From contig NZ_CP166195.1 in the NCBI RefSeq assembly GCF_045679545.1, positions 496,001-560,000 of the forward strand: a DNA stretch of 64,000 bases, in the 5' to 3' direction. Below are positions 8,814-19,000 of the stretch, piece by piece. Each line of letters opens with the position of its first letter. Within the stretch, counting starts at the first letter, position 1. The position numbers and the translations under genes are program-made. The stretch comes from Enterovibrio sp045679545 (GTDB lineage Bacteria; Pseudomonadota; Gammaproteobacteria; Enterobacterales; Vibrionaceae). The notes below the pieces were generated by a model. That model saw nothing but the letters and a program-made list of their open reading frames with translations, did no database searches and was not told where the DNA came from.

Positions 8814-10022
8814 TCAGCCTGTTTTGTGCGCTTCTTCGGCAGAAAATATCCGATAGGCATTCGTGGCAGGGATGATGATCTGCGAGAACAGCGCCATGCC
8901 CCAAATAAAATTCCCCACCAATGCGGGTACAAAGGACACCAACGCCAAGGTTAAAAATGAAAGTACTATGCCAACCCAGCGTATTTTGGCTGTCGCAAAA
9001 CGGTGTGCTTCACGCTCTTCAATCACGTTTTGAATGAGCAGTAAACTATAAAGATATGCCGCAAGGCCAAAACAGCCCAGAATCGCGTATTTTAATGGGT
9101 AGTGATCCCAAAAGCCTATTTTCACTTCAGCGGACAACGCCACACCGACACATACTGCAGAAAGCATGAGTAGAAGGTGAGACAACGTCCATTGAATCAA
9201 AGTGCGCTTATCGGTATTGCGTGGCTTCCCGTTGCCAGCAAAGTCAAAATAAATCCAGGCCATCGCAAAGACTGAAAATCCACCTATCATGTAGTTAACA
9301 AATACATCAGACCTCACCTTGTCAACGCCCACTTCAGACAAGGTAATCACTAGTTTGAAAAAACCTTCACCGACAACAATCAGCAACAACAATGCAAAAC
9401 GTTCTGCCATGTGACCAAGTCTGGGAATAATGCGCTCAAAGCGGATCGTGCCAATTTTGGGCAACGCAAAGCCCGCCCAAATCACCAACATGCCAAAGGT
9501 GAAAACAACATAGCCATAAGGCTGAGGAACAAACGCACTCACTGCAAATATACTGGCTGCTATCGTGTAATTTCTCGCCATTTCACTGGGGAGTGAGGCT
9601 TCTGAATTCCCCATACGGCGTGCACGATAATAAAGCACCCCGATCATGAAACGGTTTAACGCATAACCAACTGCAAAGAAACTCCACCCACCTGCGTCAA
9701 TCGTATTGATGGACGCCGTCATTAGCATCACAGTGACAATCAGTGCAGCCATGAGCAGTCGATGATAAATGTCTGTGCTGACATACAATGAGTTAAACAG
9801 GCTAAGATCGAACCAAGCAAACCAGACGACAATAAACAACAAGGCAAAGATAGCAAACCCTGCAACACTGAGGTGATGACTCAAGAAGTTTCCAAGCACA
9901 AAGATGGAAACGACATGCACCAAATCATAAAAAAGCTCCATCCAATGTACATGGTCACTGGATGCTTCAGTATCTAGGTGGTGTTTTGGTTTTCGCCACA
10001 GGGGGTGTGCCGACAAATTCAT
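8814..10022 (-). CDS. Low temperature requirement protein A (LtrA) family membrane protein
   Basis: A 402-residue polytopic inner-membrane protein with about ten hydrophobic segments. The N-terminus HVHWMELFYDLVHVVSIFVL is the hallmark of the LtrA family, first linked to growth at low temperature in Listeria; the biochemical role is unknown. It lies immediately upstream of a potassium channel with a six-base gap. The ATG at 10022 has GGAAG shortly upstream on the minus strand. Confidence 0.88.
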   Translation of the reverse strand: MNLSAHPLWRKPKHHLDTEASSDHVHWMELFYDLVHVVSIFVLGNFLSHHLSVAGFAIFALLFIVVWFAWFDLSLFNSLYVSTDIYHRLLMAALIVTVMLMTASINTIDAGGWSFFAVGYALNRFMIGVLYYRARRMGNSEASLPSEMARNYTIAASIFAVSAFVPQPYGYVVFTFGMLVIWAGFALPKIGTIRFERIIPRLGHMAERFALLLLIVVGEGFFKLVITLSEVGVDKVRSDVFVNYMIGGFSVFAMAWIYFDFAGNGKPRNTDKRTLIQWTLSHLLLMLSAVCVGVALSAEVKIGFWDHYPLKYAILGCFGLAAYLYSLLLIQNVIEEREAHRFATAKIRWVGIVLSFLTLALVSFVPALVGNFIWGMALFSQIIIPATNAYRIFSAEEAHKTG

Positions 10023-10089
10023 CTGTACTTCCTTGTCACCGATTTATTTGAGGGCATTCTAATGAACGCTCAAAGCATCAATGGTCTTA

Positions 10090-10734
10090 TTATTGAGATT
10101 GCACTTCTTTCAAAATCTGCTTAAGCACATCAACCGGCTGTGCCCCAGTGACAGCGCTCTCTCGATTGAACACAATGGTTGGTACAGAAGAGACACCTAG
10201 TTCACGCCAATAAGTTTGGCTTTTGCCTAACGCTTTCTCTGCTTCTGCATCGTCTAACACCGCCATCGCTTCATCGGCATTCAAACCAACATCTGCCACT
10301 AATTTAGCCAGTGTCTCTCGACTAGAAATATCCTGCTGCTCCGAGAAGTAGGCGTCAAAAAGACGCTGCTGCAATACCATTTGCTTTCCTTGTGACTTGG
10401 CATAGTCGAGCAGTAAATGTGCATCACGCGTGTTGTAGGTTTTCATCTCATCAAAGAAGTTGAACGTAAAGCCAAGCTCTGCCCCCAAGCTGCTCAGTTG
10501 TTGGCGTGAACGCACACTGTCTTCTTGGCTAGTGCCATATTTTTTCATCAAATGCTCACGTAAGTTTTCACCTTCCGGGCCAACATGGGGGTTAAGCTGA
10601 AAGGGTTGCCACTCAATGACCACATGCTCTTGCAGACCCAATTCTTCTATGGCTTTGTCTAAACGTTTGTAGCCAATAATGCACCACGGGCAAACGACGT
10701 CTGAGACGATATCAATATTGATTTTTTTACTCAT
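10090..10734 (-). CDS. DsbA-family oxidoreductase, FrnE-like
   Basis: A cytoplasmic thioredoxin-fold protein of about 214 residues of the FrnE/2-hydroxychromene-2-carboxylate isomerase-like branch of the DsbA family. The CPWC redox motif lies in DVVCPWCIIGYKRL near the N-terminus, the helical insertion domain follows, and SSVPTIVFN near residue 175 provides the cis-proline loop. No signal peptide is present. The ATG at 10734 was preferred over one at 10758 because GAGG lies six bases before it. Likely substrate is unknown; relatives are linked to oxidative stress and disulfide handling. It stands alone. Confidence 0.88.
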   Translation of the reverse strand: MSKKINIDIVSDVVCPWCIIGYKRLDKAIEELGLQEHVVIEWQPFQLNPHVGPEGENLREHLMKKYGTSQEDSVRSRQQLSSLGAELGFTFNFFDEMKTYNTRDAHLLLDYAKSQGKQMVLQQRLFDAYFSEQQDISSRETLAKLVADVGLNADEAMAVLDDAEAEKALGKSQTYWRELGVSSVPTIVFNRESAVTGAQPVDVLKQILKEVQSQ

Positions 10735-10841
10735 GGCAACCTCAATGAAAATAGACAAAAAGGTAACTTATAGTAACCTTCACCCGACCGTCAACCAGTT
10801 AACTTTTAGTAACCAACATTGACTCAGCTTTAGCTCAGATG

Positions 10842-10863
10842 AAAAAAAAGCGCTTAGCAGCGC
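10842..10863 (-). terminator. Terminator of the small lipoprotein gene
   Basis: GCGCT and AGCGC pair around a 4-base loop and are followed on the minus strand by eight U. The stem overlaps the stop codon of the gene. Confidence 0.7.
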
Positions 10864-11042
10864 CCTTTTTTGGCTTGCCCCGGTGGGCAAAATTTCCCGT
10901 CAGAGCGATTATCATCGTCGTTATCACCATGGTCTTTTGAATTGACTTTAATCTCAACGTCTTCAGTCTCGCCTTCAATGCTAGTCAAACGACACCCTGT
11001 TGATACAAACAAAACCATCAAAAAAAGTACAATCAATTTCAT
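10854..11042 (-). CDS. Small hypothetical lipoprotein
   Basis: A 62-residue protein with a clear lipoprotein signal: MKLIVLFLMVLFVSTGC, giving lipidation at Cys17. The mature part is short, very rich in Asp and Asn (DHGDNDDDNRSDG) and ends in CPPGQAKKGRC, with two cysteines that could form a disulfide. A strong ribosome binding site, AAGGAGGGAG, precedes the ATG. Function unknown. The acidic stretch might bind cations, but that is only a guess. Flanked by its own terminator. Confidence 0.8.
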   Translation of the reverse strand: MKLIVLFLMVLFVSTGCRLTSIEGETEDVEIKVNSKDHGDNDDDNRSDGKFCPPGQAKKGRC

Positions 11043-11147
11043 CTTGTCTCCCTCCTTTTTCTCACATTAATCTTGAGCATAGCCAAAAAGACTCACTCAC
11101 TGCGGAAAAAGGCACAACGACGGACATCATGACGATGCGTTGCAAGC

Positions 11148-12905
11148 TTAGAGTTCGCTTTTCTCGGTCTCAGACGCGCTGTCATCAGATTGCGCTTCCA
11201 TTGCATCTTCAACACCCAAAAACGAACGGAACGCGTCAATGGCAAGAGGACGGCTGAGGTAGTAGCCCTGCGCTAAATCACACCCTTTTGATTTGAGCAT
11301 TTCAAGCTGTTCTTGTGTTTCAACACCCTCTGCGACGGTTTTCATTTTGAGCCCTTGTGCCATGGAGATCACGGCCGTCGCAAGTGCTTCGTTGAGTTCA
11401 ATGTCTGTGATTCCATCAACAAATTCTCGGTCAATTTTTAATGCATCAAAAGGAAACTGCAGCAAGTAGCTCAACGAGGAGTAGCCTGTGCCAAAATCAT
11501 CCATCGACAGCGCCGATCCCATATCATGCAATTTGGATATCACCTCTTTGACATGTAATTGATTACTCAGCAGCAGACCTTCTGTTACTTCCAGTTCAAG
11601 CCTTTCTGGCGTGAACCCTTCGTTTTCCATGATCTCTTTAAGATCCTCGATAAAGCTCGGCAGTCGAATTTGTTGCGGCGAGATATTCACGGCAACATTG
11701 AGTAAATTGCCTGAAGCACTTTTGAGATGGGCAAAATCATGAATGGCGTTGATGAGAACAAACTTCCCAATTTCGTTGATAATATTGGTCTGCTCGGCAA
11801 TCGGAATAAATTCGACAGGTGACACTGCCCCAAGCTCACTGTTGTTCCAACGCAATAGGGCTTCTGCTCCCACGACCTCATCGGTTTTAAGATCAACCAA
11901 TGGTTGGTAAACGACGGAAAATTCATTTCGCGCCAGCGCCCAGACAAGGTGGTATTCAATCCGCAAGCGGCGGTGTAGATTGTCATTCATTTCAGACGTG
12001 AACATACGATATGAATCTTTCCCGCCATTTTTCGCTTGATGCTTAGCAATGTCTGCATTCGCGAATAATCGTTTGAAATCATCTGTATCTAGCGGGGAAA
12101 TTGATACACCGATACTGGCAGTAACATGTACTTCGCCACCGCCATTGATAGGAATGGGTTGGTTCAGGGCTTTTCTCAGTTTGCTGGCAACCTGACTAGC
12201 ATTTTCAGTTTGATGTAGCCCGGGGAGTACAATCAAAAATTCGTCCCCACTCACACGCCCGACGGTGTCGACTTCTCGTACAGCCTTAGAAATGCGCCGT
12301 GACAATTCAATCAGTACCTGATCACCAACATCGTGACTTAATGTGTCATTGATGATTTTGAAGTTATCAATATCAAGCAGCATGACCCCGGTTAATAGCC
12401 CACGTCGTAAATCATGCGCAATGGCATGGCGCAAGCGATCCAACGCTAAATTGCGATTTGCTAGCCCTGTTAGCGAATCGTATAAGGCTCGCTGCATAAT
12501 CAACTCTTCATTTCGACGAATACGCAGTTGATTGTAAATTCTCAATTTCACTTCTGCCGGTGAAACGGGTTTGGAAATGTAGTCCGCACAACCAATTCGT
12601 AAACCCATCTCTCTCTCTTCATCTTCTTGATGTTCGGTGAACAAAATGATGGGGATGTCTTTTGTAGCAAGGTCATTCTTAAATGACTGACAAAGCGAAA
12701 AACCGTCCATGTCAGGCAAATCGACATCCATTAAGATGAGTTTTGGCTGTTCTGACTTCATCAACACCCGCGCGGTGGCACCTGTGGTAGAAAAAATAAC
12801 CCGATACTCTTCACCGAGTATGGCGTTGAGAATGCGAATGCTATTCGGGGACGCATCAATGATTAACACCGTATCTTTGTCTACAGCACCATGATTAACC
12901 TGCAT
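11148..12905 (-). CDS. Receiver-GGDEF-EAL protein (c-di-GMP turnover)
   Basis: A 585-residue cytoplasmic response regulator controlling cyclic di-GMP. Domains in order: a receiver with LILMDVDLPDMDG (phospho-acceptor Asp) and YISKPVSP (conserved Lys); a GGDEF domain whose signature reads SGDEF, with an intact RxxD inhibitory site (REVD) five residues earlier; an EAL domain with EALLRW, VNISPQQ, LEVTEG, DDFGTGYSS, LKIDREF and EGVET all present. The phosphodiesterase half therefore looks active, while cyclase activity with SGDEF is possible but uncertain. The ATG at 12905 has GGGAGG seven bases upstream, and it overlaps the end of the upstream pseudokinase gene by 11 bases, implying coupled translation and a shared signalling pathway. 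Confidence 0.93.
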   Translation of the reverse strand: MQVNHGAVDKDTVLIIDASPNSIRILNAILGEEYRVIFSTTGATARVLMKSEQPKLILMDVDLPDMDGFSLCQSFKNDLATKDIPIILFTEHQEDEEREMGLRIGCADYISKPVSPAEVKLRIYNQLRIRRNEELIMQRALYDSLTGLANRNLALDRLRHAIAHDLRRGLLTGVMLLDIDNFKIINDTLSHDVGDQVLIELSRRISKAVREVDTVGRVSGDEFLIVLPGLHQTENASQVASKLRKALNQPIPINGGGEVHVTASIGVSISPLDTDDFKRLFANADIAKHQAKNGGKDSYRMFTSEMNDNLHRRLRIEYHLVWALARNEFSVVYQPLVDLKTDEVVGAEALLRWNNSELGAVSPVEFIPIAEQTNIINEIGKFVLINAIHDFAHLKSASGNLLNVAVNISPQQIRLPSFIEDLKEIMENEGFTPERLELEVTEGLLLSNQLHVKEVISKLHDMGSALSMDDFGTGYSSLSYLLQFPFDALKIDREFVDGITDIELNEALATAVISMAQGLKMKTVAEGVETQEQLEMLKSKGCDLAQGYYLSRPLAIDAFRSFLGVEDAMEAQSDDSASETEKSEL

Positions 12906-15585
12906 TCGGTCTGCCTCCCACTTCCACCGTTTCCTCACTGAGCCCTTGTTCGCGCTTAAACGCTTTCAACACGACTAATGCTTGGGGATAATCGAGTTCA
13001 ATCAGTTTGTCTCCGATCGGCTTGAGCTTGGTCGCCATTTCGCAAAAATCAACCAGCATCTTGTAGTAGTTATCGATGGCCATCATGTCTTGCGCCATGA
13101 CTTGCGATTCAAGATCGAGCAACCTTTCCTGGAACCTTTCCTTTTTTGAAGAGCTGTCTGGTTTGTCTTGTACTGATGTCTCTTTATTCAAAGAAGCAAC
13201 CGCAGATAACGCCACTTTGCTCCGTTTCAGCAAAATGTCGCCAATCTCTTTAATGGCATTATCAATGTCACGTCGAAATTGACTCAAAGGCGCTTGGTGA
13301 TCTTCCAGGGCTAGCAGGGTGTTTTGTAGTTGCTTGGCAGAATTTCTCAACGCAATAACGGACAAATTCCCTGCACTACCCGCAATGGTATGCGCATTCT
13401 CGGCCGCTTCTGTCAACTTACCGGATTCGATAAGCGTACAAACTTGGTTTTCCTGCGATCTGGCTTGGTGTACAAAATCACTCAGCAATTTGAAATAGAG
13501 CGTTTCATTGCCCATCACCCGCTTGATCCCATCACTGACATCCACGTATTCATACTCGTCATTCGAGACCAAAACGTTTGTTGCTGCTGTGTCTGTGGAC
13601 GTCACCGCTAACTCAAGATAAACCGCCAATTTCTGAAGTAAATCGGCAGCATCAAGGGGCTTGGATATGTGTTCGTTCATACCAGCATCAAAGCAACGCT
13701 GGCGGTCGCGCTCCATGGTATGGGCGGTTAACGCAAAAATTGGCAGCGATGCTTTATCTGCCGTTTCTCGAATAATCCGAGTTGCTTCGAGCCCGTTCAT
13801 TTCAGGCATTTCCAGATCCATCAAAATGGCATCGTAGAGTTCTGGCGCGGGACACACTTTCGATAAGGCTTGTCGACCAGAATCGGCAATATCGACTTGG
13901 AAGTCATTGCTGATCAATATTTCTCGGGCGATTTGCTGGTTAATGGGCAAATCGTCAACCACAAGAATACGCTTTCCGCCTCCACTCACGGTGACACCGT
14001 TTGACTGGCCTTGCGCTGACAACACACGACGGTGGGTTTTAGGCAAGTTTCTACCCAACACTTCCATCATGGTGTCAAACATCACGGAAGCCGAAATGGG
14101 TTTATGCAAATAGCCATCAATTTTCCCGTTTCCACGGTCTTTCTCGATGATAGCGCGGTCAAAGGCGCTAATCACAATCACCAAAGGAATTTGTTCGGGC
14201 GTCATGTCGCTTTGCAGTTTCTCAAGCAAATGAAACCCTTTTTTGCCGGGCATATGCCAATCGAGTAACACGAGATCAAACGGTTCTCCGTCGAGATCTA
14301 AGTACCCTTCTTCTATGGCATGAAACGCACTGTCGACATCGATGGCAGATTCACAATGAAAGCCGAGCGAAGAGATAATTGCCGAATGCACAGCGATAGA
14401 TGAGGGATTGTCATCAACAACCAACACTCTCAGTCCACGCAAATCAACGGGTACGGCAAAGCTTTTGTCAGTGCTGACTTTGGCGACTTGAAGTTCAAGG
14501 TTGAAATAGATGCCGGAATCTTCCCCCATCCCTTCTTGATGGATCTCGCCACCCATTTTTTCGATGAGATAACACGCAATAAGTAGGTTTAGTGATTCAT
14601 CCAACTCAGACATTGCCATGGACGCACGTTCGGCAAGTTCATCCAAATCATTACATGGCGACGCGTCTTCAGTGATGTTTTGATGCACCGCAAATTCAAG
14701 CGTCACGCTCGATTCAGAAAGTGTTCCCGCATTAATGCTTAAAATGATCGGACATCCGCCACCGATGACAATGGCTTCGGTGATTAAATTCAGCAGAATT
14801 CTTCGCAATCTGTCCGGATCGCCAACCAGCGAACGAGGTACATCCAATGGCACGCTAAACAGCAACTCCACAGAACGGCTTTCCGCCTCACCGACAAGGT
14901 AGTCGCGCAGGCTCTCCAATAGCTGCCCAAGATCAAAGGGCGTATTTTCGAGCGCAATAGAGCCAACCGACAATTCTTCAAAATCACGCAAGTTGTCGCC
15001 GATAACTGACGCGCGCTTCATGGCCCCACTAATGCTTTCAACATAGACAGATTGCTTATTGCTCAGTGATGTCTGTTTCAGCATTTGCGTGCAACTCACC
15101 GCCGTTGCGACAAGCGGATAAAGCGCCATATTCATTTCAGACAACAAATTAAAGCTGCGGCTCAACGCACCTGAAATACCTTTACGGGCACCCGCAACAA
15201 GGTGCGTTTCCATTTTTAGGTAAAGTTCATCCGGCGCGATGGGATAGGTCAAGAAATCACTCGCGCCGGATCGATAAGCGGCTTGTTTTTTTTCTGGGGA
15301 ATATTCATTTGATGTCAAAACAATGCGAGTGTCTTTACAAGTCGAAAGTAGCCGGATTCTTTTTACGGCTGCGTTTAACGACTCACCGCCTTCAAAATTG
15401 AAGTCCATATTAAGGACAAGAATATTGACCGGATGCTGTTCCAAAATCGTAGTTAATTTCGCAGGTGTTGCCACTGAACGGAGCCAATAGCCACTTTCGC
15501 TCAATACCTGCTGGTGAAAATCAATGTGAGAGAGATCTTCATCAACAAGCACGATTAGCGGCTCGTTCTTCACCAAACCTTTCAT
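12895..15585 (-). CDS. Multi-receiver hybrid sensor protein with degenerate kinase core and HPt domain
   Basis: An 896-residue soluble signalling protein. Order: a receiver-like domain (residues 1-130) with LVLNMD but Tyr where the conserved Lys should be; a dimerisation and ATPase-like region (about 140-380); two good receivers (LLDWHMPG with LHKPIS; ILMDLEMPEMNG with ISKPLD); an HPt domain with the phosphorylatable His in AHTIAGSAGN. The kinase core is unusual. Where an H-box such as SHEIRTP is expected (near 150) there is EMNMALYPL without histidine, the N-box Asn is replaced (LNLITEAI), and no DxGxG or GLGL glycine motifs are visible. It probably cannot phosphorylate itself and may act as a phosphorelay scaffold. 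The ATG at 15585 follows AAGGAAG. It is translationally coupled to the downstream GGDEF-EAL protein and divergent from the adhesin gene. Confidence 0.88.
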   Translation of the reverse strand: MKGLVKNEPLIVLVDEDLSHIDFHQQVLSESGYWLRSVATPAKLTTILEQHPVNILVLNMDFNFEGGESLNAAVKRIRLLSTCKDTRIVLTSNEYSPEKKQAAYRSGASDFLTYPIAPDELYLKMETHLVAGARKGISGALSRSFNLLSEMNMALYPLVATAVSCTQMLKQTSLSNKQSVYVESISGAMKRASVIGDNLRDFEELSVGSIALENTPFDLGQLLESLRDYLVGEAESRSVELLFSVPLDVPRSLVGDPDRLRRILLNLITEAIVIGGGCPIILSINAGTLSESSVTLEFAVHQNITEDASPCNDLDELAERASMAMSELDESLNLLIACYLIEKMGGEIHQEGMGEDSGIYFNLELQVAKVSTDKSFAVPVDLRGLRVLVVDDNPSSIAVHSAIISSLGFHCESAIDVDSAFHAIEEGYLDLDGEPFDLVLLDWHMPGKKGFHLLEKLQSDMTPEQIPLVIVISAFDRAIIEKDRGNGKIDGYLHKPISASVMFDTMMEVLGRNLPKTHRRVLSAQGQSNGVTVSGGGKRILVVDDLPINQQIAREILISNDFQVDIADSGRQALSKVCPAPELYDAILMDLEMPEMNGLEATRIIRETADKASLPIFALTAHTMERDRQRCFDAGMNEHISKPLDAADLLQKLAVYLELAVTSTDTAATNVLVSNDEYEYVDVSDGIKRVMGNETLYFKLLSDFVHQARSQENQVCTLIESGKLTEAAENAHTIAGSAGNLSVIALRNSAKQLQNTLLALEDHQAPLSQFRRDIDNAIKEIGDILLKRSKVALSAVASLNKETSVQDKPDSSSKKERFQERLLDLESQVMAQDMMAIDNYYKMLVDFCEMATKLKPIGDKLIELDYPQALVVLKAFKREQGLSEETVEVGGRPNAG

Positions 15586-16049
15586 TGGGTCTTCCTTTAG
15601 ACTTGTTTCATACAAGCGCTGTGCGCCTTACATCGCTCGCCAAATAAACATTGACGTTTCGGGCAGCCCAATGCGCTGTCAGCATAAGGAAATCCCCATT
15701 GTCGTCTTATTGATGAGCCAATGAATTTCTATTTAAAACTAGTGTCTTTTTATCTTCACTGCCAACTTGGTGCAGCGACATCGATAAAATTGCCATTCAA
15801 ACAGCCTCTGAGAAAATAATTCAACGCCCTGATCCTTCCCCTGCAACGCCATCAAAAATGCTGGTAAGCCATTTCGAAAAAGTGCTTTGCATTCATACGT
15901 CTCACATATGAAACACAAACTATCAAAAACCTCGATTTCATCCCCCAACTCGGTTATCAGCAGTGAAATTTGTGTACTAGGTTTAATCAATGAGTCACAT
16001 ATGAATCTTTAGCTTCACTTTTGAAGCAAAAAACTAACGGGAGTTCTTT
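15586..16049. other. Region between the signalling operon and the adhesin gene
   Basis: This divergent region should hold promoters for both the minus-strand signalling operon and the plus-strand adhesin. It also contains a weak minus-strand reading frame, listed separately. GGGAG seven bases before the adhesin ATG serves as its ribosome binding site. I could not place confident promoter boxes. Confidence 0.5.
15739..15990 (-). CDS. Possible small hypothetical protein
   Basis: An 83-residue reading frame starting with TTG at 15990 and no clear ribosome binding site. The sequence has reasonable amino acid composition (SLLITELGDEIEVFDSLCFI, then ALFRNGLPAFLMALQGKD) with four cysteines in FICETYEC and YRCRC. 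I do not recognise it. It fits between two divergent genes on the minus strand but the non-ATG start keeps confidence low. Confidence 0.4.
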   Translation of the reverse strand: MIKPSTQISLLITELGDEIEVFDSLCFICETYECKALFRNGLPAFLMALQGKDQGVELFSQRLFEWQFYRCRCTKLAVKIKRH

Positions 16050-19000
16050 ATGGCTATCACCTTGGTTCTCAGTCAAGTTGTTGGACAGGCATTTGTGGTT
16101 AAACCGGATGGTCAAATCAGTCCAGCTCAAGCAAACATGCAGTTGCAAACTGGCGATCTAGTTTCAGTGCCAAACGGCAAAAATGCATGGCTAGTGACTG
16201 AGGATGGCGAACAAGTCGACGTGCTGGATGAAGCACTGCTGCTTAACGATGAAGGGTTCGATAGCCTAGATTTACCTTCTGATGTGCAAAGTATTATCGC
16301 CGCATTGGAAGAAGGAGATGATCCAACGCAACTTGAAGACACTGAAACCGCAGCAGGCGAAGAACTCAATAGTTCTTCCGCTGGTGAACAAGTCATCATT
16401 GAATCGAATGGGTACCGAGGCGGAGTCAGCGGCATCGAAATGTTCGACACCAGCGGATTATTTGCCGCCGGTTTAACCGGCGCCCAAGTCGAATCGCTCA
16501 GCTCTGCGAGATATGCCAACTTGTTCAATCGCGCATCAAATGCTCAAGAAGAGAACATTGAAGCAAAAATTTCGGGGGATCTTTCGGCCACCATTACAGA
16601 TGGCGATGTATTGACTGCTTCAGGCAATCTCACTTCCAGTGATGCTGACGGGGCAGATAACCGTTTTATTGCAGAAACCATTCAAACACTGCGTGGCGAA
16701 ATGACCATCAATGAAGATGGTAGCTGGACCTATACATCGACCGACCCAACGGGAGCAATCGAAAGGCTTGGTGAAGGGGATACCCTTAACGAATATGTCA
16801 CCGTACGAGCTGCCGATGGCACCGAACAACGTATTACCCTGACGTTTGAAGGCAGCAATGACGTGCCCGTTTTCTCTGCCATAAGTTCCGGCGAAATAAC
16901 GGAAAGTGACGGCATCATGAAGGCAGCTGGTTCGATCAATATTGTTGACCCCGACGCAGGCGAGTCCTTTATGCAACCTGGGTCGTTTAAGGGGGAATGG
17001 GGAACGGTGATTATTGACCGTGCTGGGAACTGGTCATACACAGTAGATAACAGCAATAAAGCGGCCATCAACTCGATGACGGACGGGGAAAAGGTAACAG
17101 ATACCATCACCGTCTACTCCGTCGACGGTACAGAAACCACCATCACGCTCACTATCAATGGCGCCAATGACGATGCCATTATCGGCGGTGACATTACCGC
17201 CACCGTCTCTGACAACAGCGGGACACTGTCGACTTCTGGCACCCTTACCTCTGCTGACATTGATGGTAACGACAACGCCTTCATCGCGGAAACACTCACC
17301 ACACCTCGTGGCGAAGTCACCATCGATGAGAACGGCAACTGGACATATACAAGCACCGACCCAACGGGCGCTATTGAACGCTTAGCCGAAGGAGAAACCC
17401 TCACAGAGGTCGTCACGGTACGCGCGGAAGATGGCACTGAACAGCAAATCGTCCTTACTATTGAGGGTGTGAATGATGCGCCTGTATTCTCCGCGATTAC
17501 CAGCCGCGATGTGTATGAAACCAATGACGTGCTCAGCGTTAATGGCTCATTAAATATCGTCGACCCTGATGCAGGTGAATCCTTCATGCTAGCAGGTACC
17601 TATCTGGGCGATTTTGGCTCTGTCACCATTGATCGTGCGGGAAATTGGACCTACACCACGGACCCCTCTCAAAGCACGTCGCTCGATACACTTAAAGAAG
17701 GCGAACAACGCGTTGATGCCATCACAGTGCGCTCAGTTGATGGCACAGAAACTGACATTCTTGTCACCATCATAGGGACAAACGATCCGGCGCAGATTGC
17801 CGGCGATATTGTTGGTACGATCGTCGAAGCCGACGGCACCCTGTCCACCAGCGGCCAATTGACCTCGACGGATGTTGATGGCAATGACAATGTGTTCACC
17901 CCGCAAACCATTGCAGGACGTTGGGGTGAAATCACCATTGATGCCGACGGAGGCTGGACATACGTCACCTCAGACGACAAAGGTGCGATCAATCGCTTAG
18001 GCGATGGTGAGCAACTGACAGACACGCTCAGTGTTCGCGCGGAAGATGGCACCATTCAAACCATCACGATCACGATTGACGGCACCAATGACGTGGCAGT
18101 GTTTGGTGGAATGACCAAGGTGTCTGTCGCCGAAGCCGATGGCCAATTATCAACATCAGGTAGTGTCAATGTATCGGATGCAGACACAGGTCAGAGCACC
18201 TTCCAAGCAGGCACATTCACTGGCGAGTTTGGCGACATTACCATTGATACCGCGGGCAACTGGACCTACACGACAGATCCCGCCCATAGCAACACCTTTG
18301 ATGCCTTGGATGCAGGAGATCCGCTTCCTGACACCATCACTGTCTACGCCCAAGATGGCACGCCATTAGACATTACCGTTACCATTACTGGCACCGACGA
18401 TCTCCCTGTCGTCAGTGGTCAGTTTGGTCAATCCCTCGTGGATACAACCACGGGTAACACCCTGTCTGTATCAGGAACCATTAACATTTCAGATGTCGAT
18501 GCCGACGACGCCCCCACGTTCGAAAACACCCGCATTGAAAGCGAATACGGCGTGCTAGAACTGGTTGATGGCGAATGGACGTATACCTTGAGCAAAGAAG
18601 CCGCCAGCACACTCAATGCGGGCGAAGTAGATACTGACGTTATAACTCTGACCGCTAGTGACGGCACACAACAGAACATTGTGATCAGTATTACTGGCAC
18701 CGATGACGATCCTTTCCTTCAAGGGAATACCATTGGCACCTTGACCGACGGCGATGATCTCACCGCGACAGGTTTCATTCAGATCATTGACCCAGATACG
18801 GGTGAATCACCCACTTTGCCGAACGCCACTGTCGAAGGAAACTATGGCTCACTCGAGTTGGTAGATGGCGAATGGACGTACACATTGAACCCTGACAGTG
18901 TGGCCTCTTTGCCTGAAGGAGAAACGACAACAGATGTTATCACGATCACGGCATCTGATGGTTCGACTCACGACATCACCATCACCATCACTGGCACGGA

